Origin: Rhabditoides inermis
Taxonomy: Eukaryota; Nematoda; Chromadorea; Rhabditida; Rhabditidae
Direction of reading: 5' to 3'
NCBI GenBank assembly: GCA_963966185.1
Contig: CAWZYM010000076.1
Span: forward strand, 783,501 to 847,500
Length of the DNA: 64,000 nucleotides
The translations under genes were made by a program, and so were the position numbers. Numbering within the stretch: the first letter of the stretch is position 1; each line of letters opens with the position of its first letter. Of the stretch, positions 13,901-24,924 are shown one piece after another. The notes under the pieces are model-generated. The model was given only the letters and a program-made list of their open reading frames with translations, did not search any database and was not told the DNA's origin.

Positions 13901-16900
13901 GGCTCTGCTGCTGCTGTTGCAACTGTTGCTGCTGCTGTTGTTGTTGTTGCTGCTGCTGTTGGAGTAGGAGTAAGTGTTGTTGTTGCTGGGTGAGTCCTCC
14001 TTGAAGTGCTGCGAATCCCGCGAGTCCTCCGAGCTGCAGGCCACTTGTCGAGGCTGCCTCCGAAGACACGGACGGCGCGCGTCCCATCGGAGTGCCTAGA
14101 CAACAACAAGCATTGTCATTTGTGACTCAGCCATTCTCACTCGCACCCACAAATCATACAACAACTCTGGATGCACACTCTTCTTCCTGCCCAGCGCAAC
14201 GCGTAAATCGTGGGAATGAAAGCACGATGCAAAGACACATGCCCGAAGCGACCGACCAACTGTATCCATCCACGGCTAATCAATCGATATCACCTTCTCC
14301 TTCTCCTCACTCACCCTGTGTCAGACTGCCCTTCATCACTCCTCCTCCCAGTCCGAGCACCGATGGCGACGCCGCACGCTCCTCCGTCTTCACCACGTCC
14401 TGCAACACCCGATCGATGAGGACCACCCACGAAGGTGTGACGTCACCTTGATGAATGTGACTTCGTCGTCGTCGTCGTCTTCGAGGGTGTCGACGACTGG
14501 AGGGGGAACGGGCGTCGACGGCGGCTCCTCCTTCACCACTGCTGGCTCCTGCTTCTGAATCGGGAACAGTAACGGAAACAGTTGAATAGAGCGAGTGCAC
14601 AATCGATGGGCGTTGAATAGACAGTGTCCGCACGGTGGGTGACTCGTGATTGCGATCACAGTCACAGAAAGAAGGGGAGGGCGACCGATGGAAAGAGACA
14701 CGTCATCGCCAGTCGACGAGAGACAACCGAATACGCTACCCCACACTTCCACGTAGTAGTTGCAAGAGTGAGGCTGCGTCGCCACGGATCCCCCCCTCTC
14801 TCTCTCTCTCTCCCTCTCTCTCTCTCCAAGCCATCAGTGTTCTTCCTCATTCCATTCCACATCTACCAAGCATGGCAACCGCCCAATTTAGCGACCGTCA
14901 ATAGAAACACATAGAAGCTGAAAGATTGGGGGCAAAACACAAACCACAAACCTCAACGGCCACGGGGCTCACTTCCTCAGGGGCGTCTTGCGTAGCCTCA
15001 TCGTCCAGAGGCGACTCGTCCACTCCAATGTCTGGCTTCTCCTCCGACTCGTCCTCCTCTTCCTCCTCCTCCTTCTCCACCTCATGCACTCCCCCCTCTA
15101 CTCCTCCTCCCACTGCTCCACCGTGCTCCTGCTCCTTCATCCGCGACTCGTATGCACTGCGACACTCGTCCGCACTCCGACCCTCCATTCGGTCAGCGAT
15201 ACACACCCAGTTTGTGCCTGCAAAACACACACATATCCACTCATCTTCCCCTTCAAACCAAAAAAAGATCATAAGTAGGTTCATTATCTCGCTCGCACTT
15301 GCAAAATGCATAATAGCGTTGCAAAAGCCAAGGGAGAGGGAAGGGAGAGGGAAGGACATACATATAAAGAGAGAGGGGGGGGGGTGGAGGGAGAGACCAC
15401 CCACCTAGCTGGGCGACTAGCTGGACGAGTCTGTGCACTTCGTCTCCCTCCCACGCCGTTCTCTCGCCAGCAGCCCACAACTCCATCTCCTCATCCAACT
15501 CGCCGGAGAACAACTGAAACACGCGAACATGAACAACAACAACAACAACAATGAATACAAACAAGTAAACAACAACAATGTGCCGACCTGGTCGAGCTTC
15601 TTGCCAATCTTCTTGCAGCAGGCGGGACAGCACTTGACAATCTCCCTCGGGACTCCGATGAGGTGTAGGAGGAAGGAGCGCTGGTGGGTGTCCGTCTGAC
15701 GCCACTTAGCGGGCAGGGGACGAGTCGCCTTCGCCTTGCGACGACCCCCAGAACACGAGGCCACCATGCACTTGCTGCAAGGGGGAGGTAGTGGGGGGAA
15801 AGAGAGAGGGGGAGAGAGAGAAGTACAGTAAAGAAAGAGAGGAGAGTCGACCAACCCGCTGTTCCTCTGCTTGACCACCTCCACCCTGCACTTGCTGCAG
15901 ATCTTCACATCGCCCGACCCAGCCTTCTTCGCATCCACGCCGTATACCTAAAAGTACCGTAACCGTGGTACCCTCCACAGTATCTTCACCTCGTAGGCAG
16001 CCCTCGTGAGTACTCCTCCGGGGTTCGTAGCCGGGTCTATCGTCAGCTGGCACACAACGCACACACTCTCCTCGGCCATCACTCAAAGAGAGAAGCATCT
16101 CTCCCTCCCTCTCCATCTCTCTCCCTCTGCGCTCTCTCACTCACCTGGCGCCACTTCCAGGTGCACTGGCTGGTAGGTGGCCAGTTCCTCCTCCCTCGGC
16201 ATGGGCGGCGCCTTGTACATCTTGGCTGCCTTCCTCCTTTTCTTTCCGATCAGAGCCTTGTAGTTGTTCCTTTTCTTCGTCAGATAGAAGAATAGAACAC
16301 AGTCCTTCACAGTCTAAAATCAGAGACAATCAATAACATGATCGATAACCAACACCCACCTTCTTCTCTAGGAACACTTGTATGGCGGCAAAGTTCTTTC
16401 CGTAGGCAGCCAGTCGATCCTTGAACAGAGCCTTCTCCTCCTCGGACCAGCTCGCAAGAAACGACTCGTGACTGAAAACAAACAACAACTGATAAAAATA
16501 ATACATACAGCATCTTCAACTCTCGCATCCTACTGATCACATTTTATTTGCAAGAATGAAATGCGCGACGGTTTTTCACTCCATTGATGATGTCTGTCTA
16601 TCGTACAACGCACAAAAACACTCTCATCAATGTTCCCCTCCATAACCCCTCCCCCTCCCCCCCACTGACCGCTGCTTGTAGATCTCTGCCGCGTCCTCCA
16701 GCACAGCACACGTGTTGTCAAAGAAGCCCTTGTTCCTCATATGGGGAGTCACCATCAGAGGGGGCAGGATCACAGAGTTGCGCATCTTACGGTCGTCGTC
16801 ATCCTGTGATGCAGTGGTCCCCCTCTCCCCCCTCCCTCTTTCTCTCCCACCCATTTCCCTCTCATACTCACCCTGACAATAGGCGCCTGTAGGAACGGCA

Positions 16901-19352
16901 CAGGGCTGCCGGCCCGGGCCAATGGACGCTCCGCATCCTACAATACAACGCATTCACAATCAATAGATCAATACCCCTCTCACCTGCTGCACTCGCCCCG
17001 CCCTCTCCTCGTCTTCCCGCTGCTTCTTGATCTCGGGGAATATGTTCTCGAAGATGGCACGATGAGTCTTGTCGCGCTGTCTGAAAGAACAAACAATGAG
17101 AACAACAATAAATCGCAACATATTCAATCAATACTCACTGTTTCGCCTTGCTCTTCTCCCACTTCTCCACTCGACGCGCCCACTCGTTCACCAGATTCTC
17201 GTACTTCTTTTCGTGAGCCTGGAGAGGGTGGTGACGTCATAGTATGGTGACGTCACTTCCGTTACCTTGTTGAGAGCGACTTCTGTCTCCCTTCTCCTCC
17301 GCAGCATCTCTATGAGTGTGGGCTGGAAGATTCGGTTCTTCTCTGCGAGTTCGCGGGTGCCGGGCGCCTCGAAGGGCTCGTGATAGAGCGGCTGCAAACG
17401 GACCATCTCTCCCCCCCCCCCTCTCTCTCTCTCTCCCCCCCTCTCTCCCTCCCTACCTGGTAGCTCTTCTCCAGTCTCTCTATCATGGCTGCCCTGGCTG
17501 GCTGCTGCGCGTTTCTCTCCGCAATCTTCCTCCGATTCTCCGCATATATCTTCTCAGCCAGTGTCAACGGATGCGACTCGTGCTCGTCTGACACAAAACG
17601 ATCAATACTTTATCAATTCAATTGGTTCAATTCACTCACCGATCACCTTCTTCCCGCGCGCATTCTCCATCGCCTCCTCCTTTATCACATTCTGAAAAGT
17701 TACGATAAAACATAAGCAGATCAATGGAGCAATAATCGAAAGCGTACGTTGATGGTCTCGCTGCGCTTCTGGAGGACAGTGATCTGCTGGTCGACTGCCT
17801 TCTTCTCCTTCTCGATCCTCTCCAGGTTGCCAGAGATCTGCTTCTTCTCCGCCTGCCAACATAATACAGTCAACACCGTCACATTGATGGAAACACCGTC
17901 CCACCTCCACACTCTCCTCCTCCTGAGTGATGGCCTGCTGGGCGGGCGATGGCTCCGCCTTGCCAGCCCCGCCCCCTCCCGCAGTGGCGGCGGCCAGTCC
18001 ACTCGAGCCTGCCAGTGCAGACGAGGCAGAGGGATGTGCGGGGGCGGGGGTAGACGACGAAGAGTGCGTGTCCACGCGGAGGAGAGACGAAGGGTCTGTA
18101 CATGTTTCATGTAAATATATTCACTTTTATTTTGTTTTTAAAACACATTTAACATAATTTGAATATAAAACTAGTTCAAACCGCACCAAGGGTGGCGCCA
18201 ATGGAGGGTACGGGGGTGCTGGGCTGAGCAGGAGTACTGCCGCCGCCACTCCCATAGATGTTCGACATGAGAGATGGGCGACGGCGCAGGTCGTCCGACA
18301 CCTAGACACACACAATGACAAAATATATGATAACAATAACAAATATGTAACATTTCACATGTTTCTGATACAGAATAAACAAAGGTAAACGCGACGCACC
18401 CTCTGTTGTTGTTGTTGTTGTTGTTGCATGAGTGCGGCGGCAGTGAGTATGTCGTTCGTGTTCCTCTGTCTGTCCGCCACCGCAGCCGCCGACGTAGCCG
18501 CCACCTGAGACATATGCAATCGCCCACTCACACGAGCAACCACTGTTTCATATGCCTTATCCTTCTCACTTTCCACCGTACAAAATAATTATGTAAAAAA
18601 CAAATCGAGAGTGTTCAACGCACCTGTTGAGACTGCGTGGCTCGTTGCTGGTGTTGCTGGAGCTGCGCCGCCTGCGCCTGCAATGTGAAAATTGAATAAA
18701 CACAAATAAACACAAAATCGAAAATATAATTATCAATAAACAAATAAATAAACCCACCTGTTGGACGTGCTGGGCGGCGGCCTGTACCTGCGCGACTTGC
18801 TGAGCCTGCTGTGTCAGCTGCTGCAGCTGCATCAGCTGCTGCACCTGAAATACTTATATTATACAAATATTTCAACTATAAATATATACCTGTTGCGGTG
18901 TGTAGCCAGCGTTGAGGAGCTGTTGTTGCTGAAGTTGCTGCTGCTGCTGACTCTGCAAGCATCGTATGGTTCTAGCATTTTAAAATCATAACCCTCAGGT
19001 TGTCTTCCACTCACCTGCACTTGTGCAGCCTGCGCAGCCTGTACTTGCTGCTGCTGTGCCTGTTGTTGTTGTTGTTGTTGTGCCTGTTGTTGTTGTTGTT
19101 GTTGTTGTTGCGCCTGTTGTTGTTGCTGCTGCTGGAGCAGTTGCTGATACTGCGCCACCAGCTGCGGGTTCGAGCTCATCATTTGCTGCAAGCCAATCTG
19201 TGCTATATTATCATAATCCACCCCACCTGGATAGCGGCTGCGTATGCGGCCTGTTGTTGTGCGACATCGGTGGCCGACTGGCCTGCGCCCGCCGCGACTC
19301 CGGCCGCGTTGTACGCACCGCCAGCAGACGGCCCGCCACCACTCGGATACAT
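6895..19352 (-). CDS. gei-8: Nuclear receptor corepressor NCoR/SMRT family (GEI-8-like)
   Basis: Forty-five exons join in one frame (5658 nt, 1885 aa), ATG at 19352 and TGA at 6895, every junction GT-AG with matching phase. Order: Q/A-rich N-terminus (1-240); coiled coil LERIEKEKKAVDQQI (about 305-339); the NCoR block with AEKIYAENRRK, PLYHEP, EKYENLVNEWARRVEKWEK and ENIFPEIKKQRE (about 360-500); deacetylase-activation-like NSVILPPLMV...EIYKQR (about 525-568); SANT1 (570-640); a cysteine-rich module (662-785); SANT2 (786-855); acidic stretch; about 500 residues of Q-rich sequence; a LEHIIKGVRK motif; C-terminus FEDLSDDD, like the LSDSDD end of vertebrate NCoR. Family members bridge unliganded nuclear receptors to HDAC3. 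ATG 19352 follows TTTATAG, a possible trans-splice acceptor. The last intron but one (7372-10831) carries a fold-back element. Confidence 0.93.
8817..10189. mobile_element. 1.37-kb fold-back (long-TIR) element in an NCoR intron
   Basis: Two arms of about 590 bp are near-perfect inverted copies (8817-9407 against about 9585-10189) around a spacer of about 170 bp. Both ends read CACAC(T/C)GTCTCTGTAAGA inward. ATAA lies directly outside each end (8813-8816 and 10190-10193), a candidate 4-bp target duplication. A shorter motif, CTGCCATCCAGACGGTTG, is repeated inside the arms, so the hairpin is nested. No transposase-like frame is present, so the element is non-autonomous. The superfamily is not assigned. 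Confidence 0.88.
11775..11926 (-). other. Candidate CoRNR-box exon of NCoR
   Basis: This exon encodes GLAVLEHIIKGVRKTVDEKR. The LEHII core fits the (L/I)xx(I/V)I CoRNR-box consensus and resembles the vertebrate receptor-interaction motif LEDIIRKAL. In family members such a helix docks on unliganded nuclear receptors. It sits near the C-terminus, as expected. Function is inferred from the motif only. Confidence 0.55.
14952..15513 (-). other. NCoR SANT2 exons and acidic tail
   Basis: Exon 15405-15513 encodes the first helix region (RTAWEGDEVHRLVQLVAQLG). Exon 14952-15217 continues with GTNWVCIADRMEGRSADECR, corresponding to NWxxIAxxVxxRTxxQCKxF of SANT2, the histone-tail-reading half of the family's SANT pair. 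It then runs into a Glu/Asp-rich stretch (EVEKEEEEEEDESEEKPD). Confidence 0.8.
15588..16081 (-). other. Cysteine-rich putative zinc module between the NCoR SANT domains
   Basis: Exons 15990-16081, 15856-15947 and 15588-15774 encode about 120 residues with paired cysteines: CVVC, ICSKC, KCMVASC and KCCPACCKK, separated by basic stretches (GGRRKAKATRP). The pairing suggests one or two zinc sites. I know of no such module in vertebrate NCoR or SMRT. Whether other nematode GEI-8 proteins share it I cannot tell from sequence alone. A 42-nt intron (15948-15989) splits it. Confidence 0.7.
16145..16803 (-). other. NCoR deacetylase-activation-like region and SANT1 exons
   Basis: Exons 16670-16803, 16360-16471 and 16145-16313. 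The first encodes NSVILPPLMVTPHMRNKGFF and EDAAEIYKQR, matching the segment that precedes SANT1 in NCoR. The other two encode SWSEEEKALFKDRLAAYGKN, FAAIQVFLEKK and TVKDCVLFFYLTKKRNNYKAL, which line up with the three SANT1 helices of NCoR (KNFGLIASYLERK, CVLYYYLTKKNENYK). In the family this DAD/SANT1 unit binds HDAC3 with inositol phosphate and switches the enzyme on. Confidence 0.9.
19045..19140 (-). repeat. CAA/CAG polyglutamine tract in NCoR exon 2
   Basis: Within exon 19015-19185 the sense strand is mostly CAA/CAG codons broken by single GCx (Ala) codons, giving blocks of Q separated by A. It is in frame and part of the N-terminal Q-rich region. Confidence 0.9.
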
Positions 19353-19532
19353 ACACTATAAACAACAAATAAAATGTGAAAATATATACAACGACAATAA
19401 CAGCAACAAACTGCGCGCAGCGGTCGCGGGTAAAATCATAAAATTCAAATTTGTGAGAGATGGAGACAGTGACCCGATGCGAACAATTTCGAATGCACGC
19501 GCTACAAAGATAACTGCTCTCCGCTAGCGCGG

Positions 19533-19665
19533 CAGTAGAGCCCCACTGGCGCCCCACTCCAGCCCCACTAGCGGTTGTATGCGCGCTAGTGGCGTCCGAC
19601 TGGGGCGCCAGTGCGGCAATTGGGGCGCTACTGGGGCACGACTGACGCGCTAGTATCATGGCGAG
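19533..19665. repeat. GC-rich palindromic repeat upstream of NCoR
   Basis: A cluster of GCGCCCCACT / AGTGGGGCGC-type half-sites in both orientations, between the NCoR start and the 3' end of the NOP14-like locus. The same motif family recurs at 22881-23006. It is either a promoter-type element cluster or a small repeat family. Confidence 0.65.
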
Positions 19666-19757
19666 TCGCCTCGTTGGTAGCTCTCTCCGTGAATTTGGTG
19701 TTTTATTTTGTTTTGTTTTTGTCAATTGGCTTCAATCCAAGGTCATTCTGATATACT

Positions 19758-22660
19758 TTATTCTTGTACTCTTTGTAGGGGAATCATAACAAAACAATTC
19801 TTAAACAAACGATCGATTTGAAACACCAAACAACACGATACATAGAAGATTATGATAACAAACAATGATATCATGAACAGGCTACATTGCAACAATATTA
19901 CGTCGAGAAAATAACAACATTGGACAGATGGCACAAGATTAAATTCTAGAAGATCCGAAACCATGTAGATGTTGATCTGGATGCGGCGGGAGTCGGCAGT
20001 CGAGTAGTGGGTGAGTACGGTGATCACGCTGCAAAGGATATAAATAAATAAATACTAAGCTCGCAGACCCAAAATCATACCCGGCTTGTTCCTCCCAGGA
20101 GCCAGCACCCAGCTGTCGACGCCCTTGACGATCGGGAAGGACCTGCGAACGTCTATCCTGCAAATAAATCATTACGAGAATATGAGTAAACGCATGTTTC
20201 AGTGCGCACTGTCGAACCAACGCATCCTCTCTCTCTCTCTCTCTGTTTCTCTGTTTCTCTCTCTCTCTCCATTAATAGTGCGCGCAGCCCAACCACTGCC
20301 AACTTACATCCCTGCTCTTCTTGGGAACCGGCACTTTGTCGTCCTCAAAGTCCTCTTCCTCATCATCCTACAACAGCATACAAATTCAAAATGATGCACC
20401 AGAGTCAACATGGGACTGCAACAAACTCATCACAACGCCGATCAATTAATACTTACCATCGCGTTGTACGTCAGTGAATGAGCAGAGTAGACGACCGCCA
20501 AAATATTCACCATCTTCTGGGTGAGTGCGACGAGCGCGCGGAGGACAGCGACGAGCGCGCGGAGGAAGCTCGTGAGTTCGCTTCGCTTACTCAAATCTCG
20601 AACTCGAAACAATTCGCAAACAAGTGGGGGAAAACATCCCTCAAGTTTCACAAACCTTGTTGACTAGCAGAAGATGTCTGTGCGGAGCCGAGATGGGGAA
20701 GACGTTGCTCGATGCACGCTCCTTGTCGCCACTTTCCACTGCACACAGCAGAGCACCCGTCAGGAACGCCATCAATTCGGGGATCACCCTACACATCAGA
20801 CAGCATTGTGGAACTTTTCCCTCTCCTCCTCTCTCATTCCACTCACCTCTTGCGCTCCTCCACATACTCGCATAAAGCGGTAGCAATAAACAGTTGTCGT
20901 GCAAGCACCGTCAGAGACGTGATCTTAACATGATGACAAATATGGAATCCACCTTGTGATGACATTCCAACCCACCTGGACCGAAGTGAGAACGGCAGTG
21001 GCGAGGGCGAAGGCGGGCGTGCAGACGGGATGCCACACATCAGTGACAGGATAGATGGCGGCGACGAGGCGCACCGCCGCCACCACACAGTAGCCGACGG
21101 GCGCGCGCTGCGACTAAAGTAGCGGTCAGTATACAACTATTTGCACGTCGATGTACCTCACTTTCAATACTCACCTTCCCTTCCTCCACCTTTTTGTCCG
21201 CCGAGCGTTTCTTCCACACAGCTGACGCAGCAGCGCGCGAATGCAACGCGTACCAAACTCAATGTCAAGCTGCAAGCATTCAATAAGTATGCATAGACGT
21301 GTCATTGATTCACCCTGAGTAGCTTGTGAGTTCTCTGTGGAGGAAGGCGAGTCTCGTCTGCACATCCACCGACGGCGCCAGCTGGCTCGTCTCGTCAAAG
21401 TAGCGCAGACACAGCAGGAACAGCTTCACCAGCAGAGCTTTGTTGCCGGGTTGGAACGACTGGTGGTGGCACTTCATCAACCTGAAGTTTTCATATTTTA
21501 TAGATATGGCAATTTCTATGCAATCAATCAGAGATGAGACTCAGCGGCGGAGGACAACAAATACAAATAAACAAATCCAAACATCCAAATAAATAAGAAT
21601 CTCAATTCCACACCTCTCGATGATAACGAGTGTGTCGATGGGTTTGTGCTGATCGAACAGCTTCTTCATTTGCGAATAGTTCTTCGGCATGGGCAACACA
21701 AACGGTACGTCAGAGTCTGCAAGCAATCCATTCGAATGCGCTCACTCACCATGCCTACCTTGATCGGCGACCCTGCTCTTCTTGGCAGCCGGAACTCCAT
21801 CGTCCTCAAAGTCCTCCTCCTCGTCATTCTAGACATGAGAAATGTTCATGACATGATAAATGAAATACCTTACCTCTCCAGGCTCGTTGTCGCTCTCGTC
21901 TCCGACGAGCATGTCGTCAAGGTCTCCGTTCTCGCTGCCGCTCTCCTCCTCGTCCGAATCCTCCTCATCAGATCCATCCTCCTCCGAATCCGTGCGCACT
22001 CGCTTCACGAAAGCTTTCTCCACCTGTAACATAAACATACCATAGCTGTACTATACTATTCCATTATTCGATTTGTATGTCATAATAAACACTGAAAAAT
22101 AAACTATTCTATTTTAATAGAAACGAGAAGGTAAACAAATCGCACCTTTCCCTTCTGGATGAGCTGACCGTCGTCGTCGAACTGAACAGTGAATCCCTTC
22201 TTCTTCCGCTCGATCTTCTTGTGGTCGACGATAGCCTCGTCATCGTCCGCCGAGCGGTGCTGACGAGCGTTCGTCTGAAAGCAACAACGTACATTACAAT
22301 CATAGGTGAAGGTAAATATATCCCCTCGATTCAAGAAATTCACTCTCCGGAGGGGGTCGAAGGACTATATATTACAATCATAAACAAAGTAATTAAATAA
22401 AACCAACGAGAAAAAAACCGCACCTGCATGTTCAGCTGTCCTTGGCCGCACCAACGGGTCGCATGGCGAATTCTTCATGATGCTCTTGAGCATCTCGAGC
22501 TTGTCCGTCTTCTCCACCATCCCGTCCTTGGCGGCCGCCTTCTCCACGCGGTGCTGCTTAAGTGCGCGAGATGAGCTCGTCGACCCTTCGGTCCCTGCGC
22601 CATCTCGCCGCCTCCGAAGTGAGCCATCGCCACCACGTCCGCACAGATGGCGGCAGTCAT
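19758..22660 (-). pseudogene. NOP14-like locus, truncated and with frame breaks
   Basis: Family hallmarks in order: VAMAHFGGG (22.6 kb); RSADDDEAIV and a basic stretch (22.2); acidic exon (21.9); DVPFVLPMPKNY...TLVIIER (21.6-21.7); PGNKALLVKLFLLCLRYF (21.4); AAIYPVTDVWHPVCTPAF (21.0); RQLFIATALCEYVEERKR (20.9) and VIPELMAFLTGALLCAV (20.75). These match NOP14, a nucleolar factor for small-subunit rRNA processing. The first exon needs about three frame shifts and the exon at 21174-21270 one more. The roughly 250 residues usual before AHFGG are absent, as is the conserved basic C-terminal block. The last exons (20.5-19.8 kb) do not look like NOP14. Either this is a decaying or chimeric copy, or the consensus carries indels. 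Exon borders are approximate. Confidence 0.6.
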
Positions 22661-22880
22661 AATCTTGTCATCTCACGAACAATTACTTTACGAATTACGA
22701 AGACATATACTTTGCAGTGTTAAACTCTAAAAGAAAGCACTTAATAACAGCCACTGCGTACGTCGTCTGTAAAAACAATTAATAACACATGACAATAAAT
22801 ATGAAAATTGAAATGTTTTCAAAAAAAAAAATTCGACTTTCCCGCTGATATGATTTCGAAAATAGTCCGTAGCACTGCTC

Positions 22881-23006
22881 TCCCATTAGCGCCCCACTCG
22901 GTCCACTAGCGCCCCACTTGGGCGCTAATGGGGCACCCTCGACTTGCGCGCTACTGGGGCCACAGTGGGGCGCCACCAGCCCACTTGGGCGCCACCAGCC
23001 CGCGTT
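22881..23006. repeat. GC-rich palindromic repeat between NOP14-like and MLX
   Basis: Contains GCGCCCCACTTGGGCGC and several TGGGGCGCCACCAGCCC units, the same motif family as at 19533-19665. It lies about 180-300 bp upstream of the MLX start and 220 bp upstream of the first NOP14-like ATG, i.e. in a divergent promoter interval. Confidence 0.65.
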
Positions 23007-23182
23007 TATCTGTGTCCGCTCTGAATTCAATGAATATCGATCGATATCATACGCTCGCGTCTCTAATTGTATTTTTATGGTCATCTGATCGTGACCATGT
23101 GCCGCGGATAGTATTGTTGTGTTGCACTTATCTCGTGGATTATTTTGCGCGGTGCGTTGTAACCGCAACTCTTTGCAGAAGG

Positions 23183-24523
23183 ATGCCGCGCCGCGTGTCG
23201 GCATCGTCGTCCACAGCCGCCCCGACGTCGACCCGTTCGACCGTCGACGACTCCCCCTCCCCCGGTGGGTCCGACGAGACAAGCCAGCACATGGATAGGA
23301 AGAAGGCCACGCACCTGCGATGCGAGCGACAGAGGAGAGAAGCCATCAACGTGGGTGGTCCATGCTTATTACACTTCATTAATCATTCATAACATGTGAA
23401 ATATATGAATGGAATATTTGCAGTCCGGCTACCAGGATCTGAAAGAGCTGTTGCCTCCGTCGATGCTCGCACTCGGATGCAAGACGACCAATGCCGCCAT
23501 TCTGTTCAGGTGAGTGCTGTTTGTAATATTGTAATCTAAACGGTTGATCGTTGATTTCATCTGTTTGAATTGTTTGTTTAAGTGATTGATAACATGAGTG
23601 AATTGTTGAATTGCTTTCAGGGCGTGCGACTACATGACACAACTCAACGATGGTCTCTCCGCCACTCAAAACGAGATCAAGCAGCTCGAAGCACAGGTTC
23701 GAACTTTGAATCTATTTATCGGTTGAATATTATCGATTGATTTATATGGTTTCGTTGTAGGTGTCTGCACTGCAGCTGATCGCGGATCAGTACGAGTCGA
23801 TGGCAGCTGATCAGCCCGCCGCAGCGAACACATCTGTACAGGCACAAATGGTCAGGCTTTCCAATAAGATTAATGAATGTATTCGCGGACAAAGACTTTA
23901 CGCTCCCTTGTGCCCATCCATTTTCAATCATTTATGTATATAATATTAGAATATTATAATATGATTACATTTGTTCACGTTGTTTTGCGTTGTCGCTTTC
24001 TCAGTGTCTTTCTCGAGAGAGATGATTAAGAGAAGATGAATGGAAGGTGTACAATATACACGTGAGAGACGCCAGAAAGATATATCATACGAGTAACTAC
24101 TAGTTCCATCACCACATCCACATAAACTACTCGTATCAGTACTGTATCAACAAAAAACTACACCGAACCAAATTACAGTATGCTCTCCTTTTTCAGCTGC
24201 AAGTGCTTCTGGATGACTGTTTCGCATCGTTTTCGCAGCATGTGAACACGTCGGACTACGCTACCATCACCCGATCCCTCCTCACCTGGATAGAGACACT
24301 GGAGAATATGGAGGTACGAGAGAGAAAAAAGGAGAGAGGGAGAGAAAGTAGAAAGAAGATGTGAACAAAGGAAGATAATTGTATAATTGAATCTGGTGTA
24401 TATCCGAAGAACAGTTATGTGTGTGCCAGAAATTGAAGTTGTTTGTAGTTGCACTTACAGTAGTAATGCTTCTGTTTTCAGCCGACTGCGAACGCCATGG
24501 TATCTCTGCCGTTCAAGCGATAG
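23183..24523 (+). CDS. mxl-2: Max-like protein X (bHLH-zipper), MXL-2-like
   Basis: Six exons in one frame (192 aa): 23183-23350, 23424-23509, 23621-23696, 23761-23850, 24197-24313, 24482-24523. ATG follows TTTGCAGAAGG, a likely trans-splice site. The basic region KKATHLRCERQRREAIN leads into the first helix GYQDLKELLP, then a second helix ILFRACDYMTQL and a short zipper. The C-terminal part (LLDDCFASFSQHV, ITRSLLTWIETLE) matches the MLX-specific cytoplasmic-localisation/dimerisation domain (FNVFQGIMDSLFQSF, CVFSWIEEH), which Max lacks. MLX pairs with Mondo/MML-1-type factors to control metabolic genes. Intron 4 uses a GTCAGG donor. Confidence 0.88.
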
Positions 24524-24924
24524 ACTGCTCCTCTTCTTCCTCCTCCTCCTTCTCCACCCCCATTCTCCCTCCGCTCCCACTGCTCCGCAGTCTAATTCAC
24601 CACTGTGATCCGACTTGTGCTCAATTGTTCGACTAGCGACCACCATCTAGTGACTGCTTGCCTCTCTGTACATGTGTGTTTTGTGTTTTGCCCCTCTTCT
24701 AGATGTACATAGCCAACAATCTTCTCCCGCCATCCATGTCAACACTATTCTGTCAATATTCGGATAGAATTGCTTTCCACACATGTGCGTATGAATGGAC
24801 CAACCCGTCACTTTATTCGCAATCACAACTCACGCAGACTCTGACTCTGAATCTCACTCTCACACAACAAACAACATCAGTTGGCTATGAGGATGGAGAC
24901 CGCATCTGCATACTTTCATAATTT
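24524..24924. other. Convergent 3' interval between MLX and the unidentified gene
   Basis: No exon seen. It holds the 3' ends of both convergent genes; only T/C-rich 3'-UTR-like sequence is visible. Confidence 0.5.
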
